Assembly: GCF_002754195.1 (NCBI RefSeq)
Contig: NZ_PEEU01000001.1
Span: 992,001 to 1,056,000 of the forward strand
Length of the DNA: 64,000 bases
From: Flavobacterium sp. 9
GTDB lineage: Bacteria; Bacteroidota; Bacteroidia; Flavobacteriales; Flavobacteriaceae
Direction: 5' to 3'
The notes under the pieces were generated by a model. That model worked only from the letters and a program-made list of their open reading frames with translations. It did not search any database and was not told the origin of the DNA. Shown here piece after piece: positions 61,156 through 64,000 of this stretch. The first letter of the stretch is position 1. The number at the start of each line of letters is the position of its first letter. The position numbers were made by a program, and so were the translations under genes.

Positions 61156-62580
61156 TTATTCCTCAAAACTCTCGTCTTTAAATCCTATCAAATATAACTT
61201 ATTTTTAGCACGTGTCATAGCGGTATAAAGCCATCTGATATAATCGCGATCGATTCCGTTTGGTAAATATGGCTGTTCTATAAAAACCGTATTCCACTGC
61301 CCTCCTTGCGATTTATGACACGTAATTGCGTACGAGAATTTCACTTGTAATCCGTTAAAATATTCGTTCTCTTTTACTTTCTGAAACTTCTTGTATTTCG
61401 TCGTTTCATTTTCATAATCCTTCATCACTTCTTCGTACAAACGATTTGATTCTTCGTACGTTAAAGATGGAGATTCACTTTTGATTGTATCTAATAACAA
61501 TACCGTTTCAAAAGGTTTCTGCTCCGGATAATCGACCATTCTGATTTTTACTTTCGCAAAAGTAAATCCGTATAATTCTTTGATTCCAAAAAGTTCCAGA
61601 ACTTCAATAATATCACCATTGGCAATAAATCCAGCTTCATCAGTTTCTTTTAGCCAGAAATAATTATTCTTTACTACCATCAAGAAATCGCCCACAGAAA
61701 GTTCACTTTCTTTAAACAAAATCCTCGTTCTGATTTGTTCATTATATTGATTCGCTCTTTTATTCGAACGAACTATAAACGCTGTATCTTCAATACTATA
61801 ATTACTGTAAGCCGAATTAATTGCATCCTGAATATCGTAACCATCCGTTAATCGGACAATATCTTTGAACTTTTTTACATTGAATTTAAACTCAGTAATA
61901 AAGCTTTCTTTTAGTAATTCACGTAATTCTGTCGCATTAAACAAAATCCCTGAACTTTCCTCCTGACGCATTACTTCGTCAAGTTCGATATGTTCGATTT
62001 CTTTATTATAATGAGCCGCCAAAGTATGCGTGTCAAGCGCCGGACTTATATCTAAATTTACGGGCGGCAACTGAGCGGTATCTCCAAGAAGAATCATCTT
62101 GCAATTGGTTCCTGAATATACATACGAAATCAAATCGTCCAGAAGCGATCCGTTATCATAAAGTTTAGAATCTGAATTGCTATCAGAAATCATCGAAGCC
62201 TCATCGACGATAAAAATGGTGTTTTTATGCTTGTTCAATTGCTTGGTAAAAGCAACGCCTCCACCAGCCGACTTTTTAGGAAAATATATTTTTTTATGGA
62301 TTGTAAAAGCAGGCGTATTCGAATAATTTGCAATTACTTTTGCCGCACGACCAGTTGGCGCCAACAAAACAAACTTTTTATTAATATCGCCAAGATTGTT
62401 TACAATTGTCGAAATCACAGTCGTTTTTCCAGTTCCGGCATATCCTTTTAGTACAAAAATCGTATCGTTATGTGTGTCCGTTAAGAAAATAGCGATTTTC
62501 TGAAAAAAAATGTCCTGTTTGTATGTTGGAGGAAACGGAAATCTTTTTTGCAAAACGCCGTAAAACAAAGATGAATTCAT
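61156..62580 (-). CDS. RecD-like superfamily 1 DNA helicase
   Basis: This protein of about 474 residues is a small UvrD/RecD-type helicase. It has Walker A GYAGTGKTTVIST, APTGRAAKVI (motif Ia), IFIVDEASMISD (Walker B), LGDTAQLPPV (motif III), AFIVRSNKRANQYN, and the C-terminal SYAITCHKSQGGQW with YTAMTRAKNKLYLIG (motifs V and VI). The role in DNA processing is unknown. The start is placed at MNSSLFYGVLQKRF. A longer frame 46 codons upstream begins inside a hairpin repeat and codes for an unlike stretch, so it is not favoured. Confidence 0.9.
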   Translation of the reverse strand: MNSSLFYGVLQKRFPFPPTYKQDIFFQKIAIFLTDTHNDTIFVLKGYAGTGKTTVISTIVNNLGDINKKFVLLAPTGRAAKVIANYSNTPAFTIHKKIYFPKKSAGGGVAFTKQLNKHKNTIFIVDEASMISDSNSDSKLYDNGSLLDDLISYVYSGTNCKMILLGDTAQLPPVNLDISPALDTHTLAAHYNKEIEHIELDEVMRQEESSGILFNATELRELLKESFITEFKFNVKKFKDIVRLTDGYDIQDAINSAYSNYSIEDTAFIVRSNKRANQYNEQIRTRILFKESELSVGDFLMVVKNNYFWLKETDEAGFIANGDIIEVLELFGIKELYGFTFAKVKIRMVDYPEQKPFETVLLLDTIKSESPSLTYEESNRLYEEVMKDYENETTKYKKFQKVKENEYFNGLQVKFSYAITCHKSQGGQWNTVFIEQPYLPNGIDRDYIRWLYTAMTRAKNKLYLIGFKDESFEE

Positions 62581-62713
62581 AAGGTAAAATTGAAATACAA
62601 AGTACGGGCTTTTTAATGGCAATGTCAATTTAATCTTTTCCACCATATAAGTAATGTAAGTCCATATTATCATGGAATCAATACAAAAAGCTTTGACATA
62701 AGAATCAGCATGG

Positions 62714-62733
62714 CCCAAGGTTTCAACCTTGGG
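62714..62733. repeat. Hairpin repeat with GGTT/AACC core (copy 1)
   Basis: CCCAAGGTT and AACCTTGGG form a 9-bp stem with two central bases. It shares its inner GGTT-NN-AACC core with the hairpin at 62787. The surrounding 500 bases between the helicase and the DUF3822 gene hold no other recognisable gene. Confidence 0.65.
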
Positions 62734-62786
62734 AGACGTATTATAATATTTGTTTGATTCTATATATTACAACAATATATTGTGTT

Positions 62787-62806
62787 CCAGTGGTTGAAAC
62801 CACTGG
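62787..62806. repeat. Hairpin repeat with GGTT/AACC core (copy 2)
   Basis: CCAGTGGTT and AACCACTGG form a 9-bp stem with two central bases. The outer stem differs from copy 1 on both sides, so pairing rather than sequence is kept. Confidence 0.65.
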
Positions 62807-63019
62807 CTATGTTTCCTATACTTTACCTTTACTGATCATTTACAAGATTCAAACTTTAAATGGCAAGTCACAGATTTTCACATTGAATTCCATTTCCAGC
62901 AAAAGCTAAATCTTAAATTACTTACATCACTTATATGGTAAAGAAAATTTAACCTTGCTTTAAAATCTAATTGAAATTGTTTTTTGAAATTGCAATTATA
63001 ATTCTTCCTTTTTAATTTG

Positions 63020-63027
63020 TAAGTTTG
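63020..63027 (+). promoter_or_regulatory. -7 box for the DUF3822-rsmD operon
   Basis: TAAGTTTG matches TAnnTTTG and lies about 57 bases before the ATG at 63084. The nearest TTG upstream is 27 bases away, longer than the usual spacer. Confidence 0.4.
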
Positions 63028-63083
63028 TACTCGCCTTAAATTCTTTCTTGATTCAAAAACAGGTAACGAATTGTAAATCAAAT

Positions 63084-63905
63084 ATGTCATTGCAAAATAC
63101 TAATATCACTTCAAAAAATTACAAAAAACTTTCTATTCAGGTTTCCTTGAATGGATTTTCATTTTGTTGTTTTGATACTCTAAATAATACTATTACAGCG
63201 TTTAACGAAGTTAACTTTGATGCTGCACAAAAAACATCAAAAATTGAAGACTTATATAGTGCTGCTTTTAAAAACTATCCTGAATTAAAAGATTCTTACG
63301 ACGAGATTTTGGTAATTCACAACAATAATCTTTCAACTTTTGTACCAACGGCTTTGTTCGACGAAAATTACCTGGCAAGCTATTTACAATACACTACAAA
63401 AGTTTTTGAAACTGATTTTTTTACTTTCGATCATCTTTCAAAATACGAAATGAATTCGGTTTATATTCCGTATGTCAATATTAATAACTTTTTAATTGAT
63501 ACTGTTGGTTCGTTTGATTACAAACATGTCAACAGTATTTTGGTCGAGAAAATCATTGAAAATTCAAAAAACAATGATGAGAAAAAAATGGTGGTAAATT
63601 TCAATCCAAATCATTTTGAAATAATCGTTGTGCAAAATCAAAAGCTGCTATTATTCAATTCTTTTGAATACCAGACTCCCGAAGATTTTCTTTATTATAT
63701 ACTATTTACTGCCGAACAATTGAGCTTAAATCCAGAAAGTTTTCCGCTTGAATTGTTAGGAACAATAGATAGAAACGACCCATTTTATGCCATTGCTTAC
63801 AAGTATATTCGCCATATTTCTTTTATGGATGTAGAGACTTTACAGCAAAGAAACCGCTTTTCAACTGCACAAAATCAAAAACATTATATCTTATTTCAAT
63901 CATGA
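63084..63905 (+). CDS. DUF3822 family protein
   Basis: This 273-residue cytoplasmic protein has no named function. It fits DUF3822, which is restricted to Bacteroidota and has an actin/hexokinase-like fold pattern: LSIQVSLNGFSFCCFD near the start, then YLQYTTKVFETDFFTFDHL, NSVYIPYVNINNFLIDTVGSFDYKH and KMVVNFNPNHFEIIVVQNQKLLLFNSFEYQTPEDFLYYILFTAEQL. The four-base overlap with rsmD indicates translational coupling, a pairing I know from other Bacteroidota. ATG is chosen over a TTG twelve codons upstream. Confidence 0.85.
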   Translation: MSLQNTNITSKNYKKLSIQVSLNGFSFCCFDTLNNTITAFNEVNFDAAQKTSKIEDLYSAAFKNYPELKDSYDEILVIHNNNLSTFVPTALFDENYLASYLQYTTKVFETDFFTFDHLSKYEMNSVYIPYVNINNFLIDTVGSFDYKHVNSILVEKIIENSKNNDEKKMVVNFNPNHFEIIVVQNQKLLLFNSFEYQTPEDFLYYILFTAEQLSLNPESFPLELLGTIDRNDPFYAIAYKYIRHISFMDVETLQQRNRFSTAQNQKHYILFQS

Positions 63906-64000
63906 GAATCATTTCAGGAAAATACAAAGGACGCCGAATTTTTCCGCCAAAAAACCTTCCTGTAAGACCTACGACTGACATGAGTAAAGAAGCATTATTT
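63902..64000 (+). CDS. rsmD: 16S rRNA (guanine966-N2)-methyltransferase, start only
   Basis: The first 33 codons are visible before the window ends. They read MRIISGKYKGRRIFPPKNLP followed by VRPTTDMSKEALF, the family's characteristic N-terminus (RIIxGxxxGRxL ... RPTxDxxKEALF). RsmD methylates G966 in 16S rRNA during 30S assembly. Its ATG overlaps the stop codon of the DUF3822 gene (ATGA). Confidence 0.93.
   Translation, partial: MRIISGKYKGRRIFPPKNLPVRPTTDMSKEALF

Noticed and set aside
62581..62718. N-terminal extension of the RecD-like helicase by 46 codons
   Set aside because: The upstream start lies next to and partly inside a hairpin repeat, and the added residues do not resemble the helicase family.
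62878..63090. 70-codon open frame on the minus strand before the DUF3822 gene
   Set aside because: It is Lys/Asn-rich, overlaps the start and promoter region of a well-supported gene and has no recognisable domain.

Overview
The window looks like chromosome from a Flavobacterium-type member of the Bacteroidota. The evidence is low-GC DNA, a flavobacterial-type 16S rRNA followed by tRNA-Ile(GAT), SusC/SusD proteins, type IX secretion (T9SS) sorting domains, and many promoters of the Bacteroidota form TTG-N19..21-TAnnTTTG. Shine-Dalgarno sequences are not conspicuous. No phage, insertion sequence or CRISPR array is visible.

Layout. (1) 1-3000: the start of an rRNA operon on the minus strand (16S, then tRNA-Ile, continuing off the left edge). 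It is driven by three evenly spaced promoters. Upstream are intergenic repeats, including a structured element that may be a Flavo-1-type RNA. (2) 3003-3578: a small Rossmann-fold protein. (3) 3642-18377: a complete fructan (levan/inulin type) utilization locus on the minus strand: fructokinase, GH32-like lipoprotein, surface glycan-binding protein, SusD, SusC, GH32 fructanase lipoprotein, sugar-porter transporter, and a hybrid two-component sensor with a periplasmic sugar-binding domain. Fructan would be bound and cut at the surface, imported by SusC/D, trimmed by GH32, moved inward by the MFS carrier and phosphorylated. (4) 18910-21761: a small secreted protein, a YheT-type hydrolase and a PorV-family outer-membrane protein. 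(5) 21889-29667: a 2592-residue T9SS-secreted subtilase directly upstream of the PorV-like gene. (6) 30224-40246: TPR/HTH regulator, SIMPL protein, rhomboid protease, lipid A-type acyltransferase, GH128-like secreted glucanase, phosphoglucosamine mutase, AcpH-like phosphodiesterase and gamma-glutamyltransferase. (7) 40322-54945: ClC channel with CBS domains, Fic protein with a palindromic operator over its promoter, UvrA, a membrane protein, cupin, LOG-family protein, an M1-peptidase-like protein lacking zinc ligands fused to a likely beta-barrel, fused E1 alpha/beta 2-oxoacid dehydrogenase, and KdsB. (8) 55248-59924: an NRPS-like adenylation-thiolation-reductase enzyme containing a 14-unit AAT microsatellite, followed by a secreted PQQ-type beta-propeller protein. 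(9) 60236-64000: DOPA-dioxygenase-like protein, RecD-like helicase, DUF3822 protein and the start of rsmD.

The most unusual signals are the AAT tract coding poly-Asn inside the adenylation domain, the neighbouring adenylation and propeller genes (a pairing fused in animal AASDH), the Fic operator with an apparently leaderless transcript, the catalytically dead-looking M1-like protein, the giant protease paired with a PorV-like protein, and several families of large palindromic intergenic repeats.
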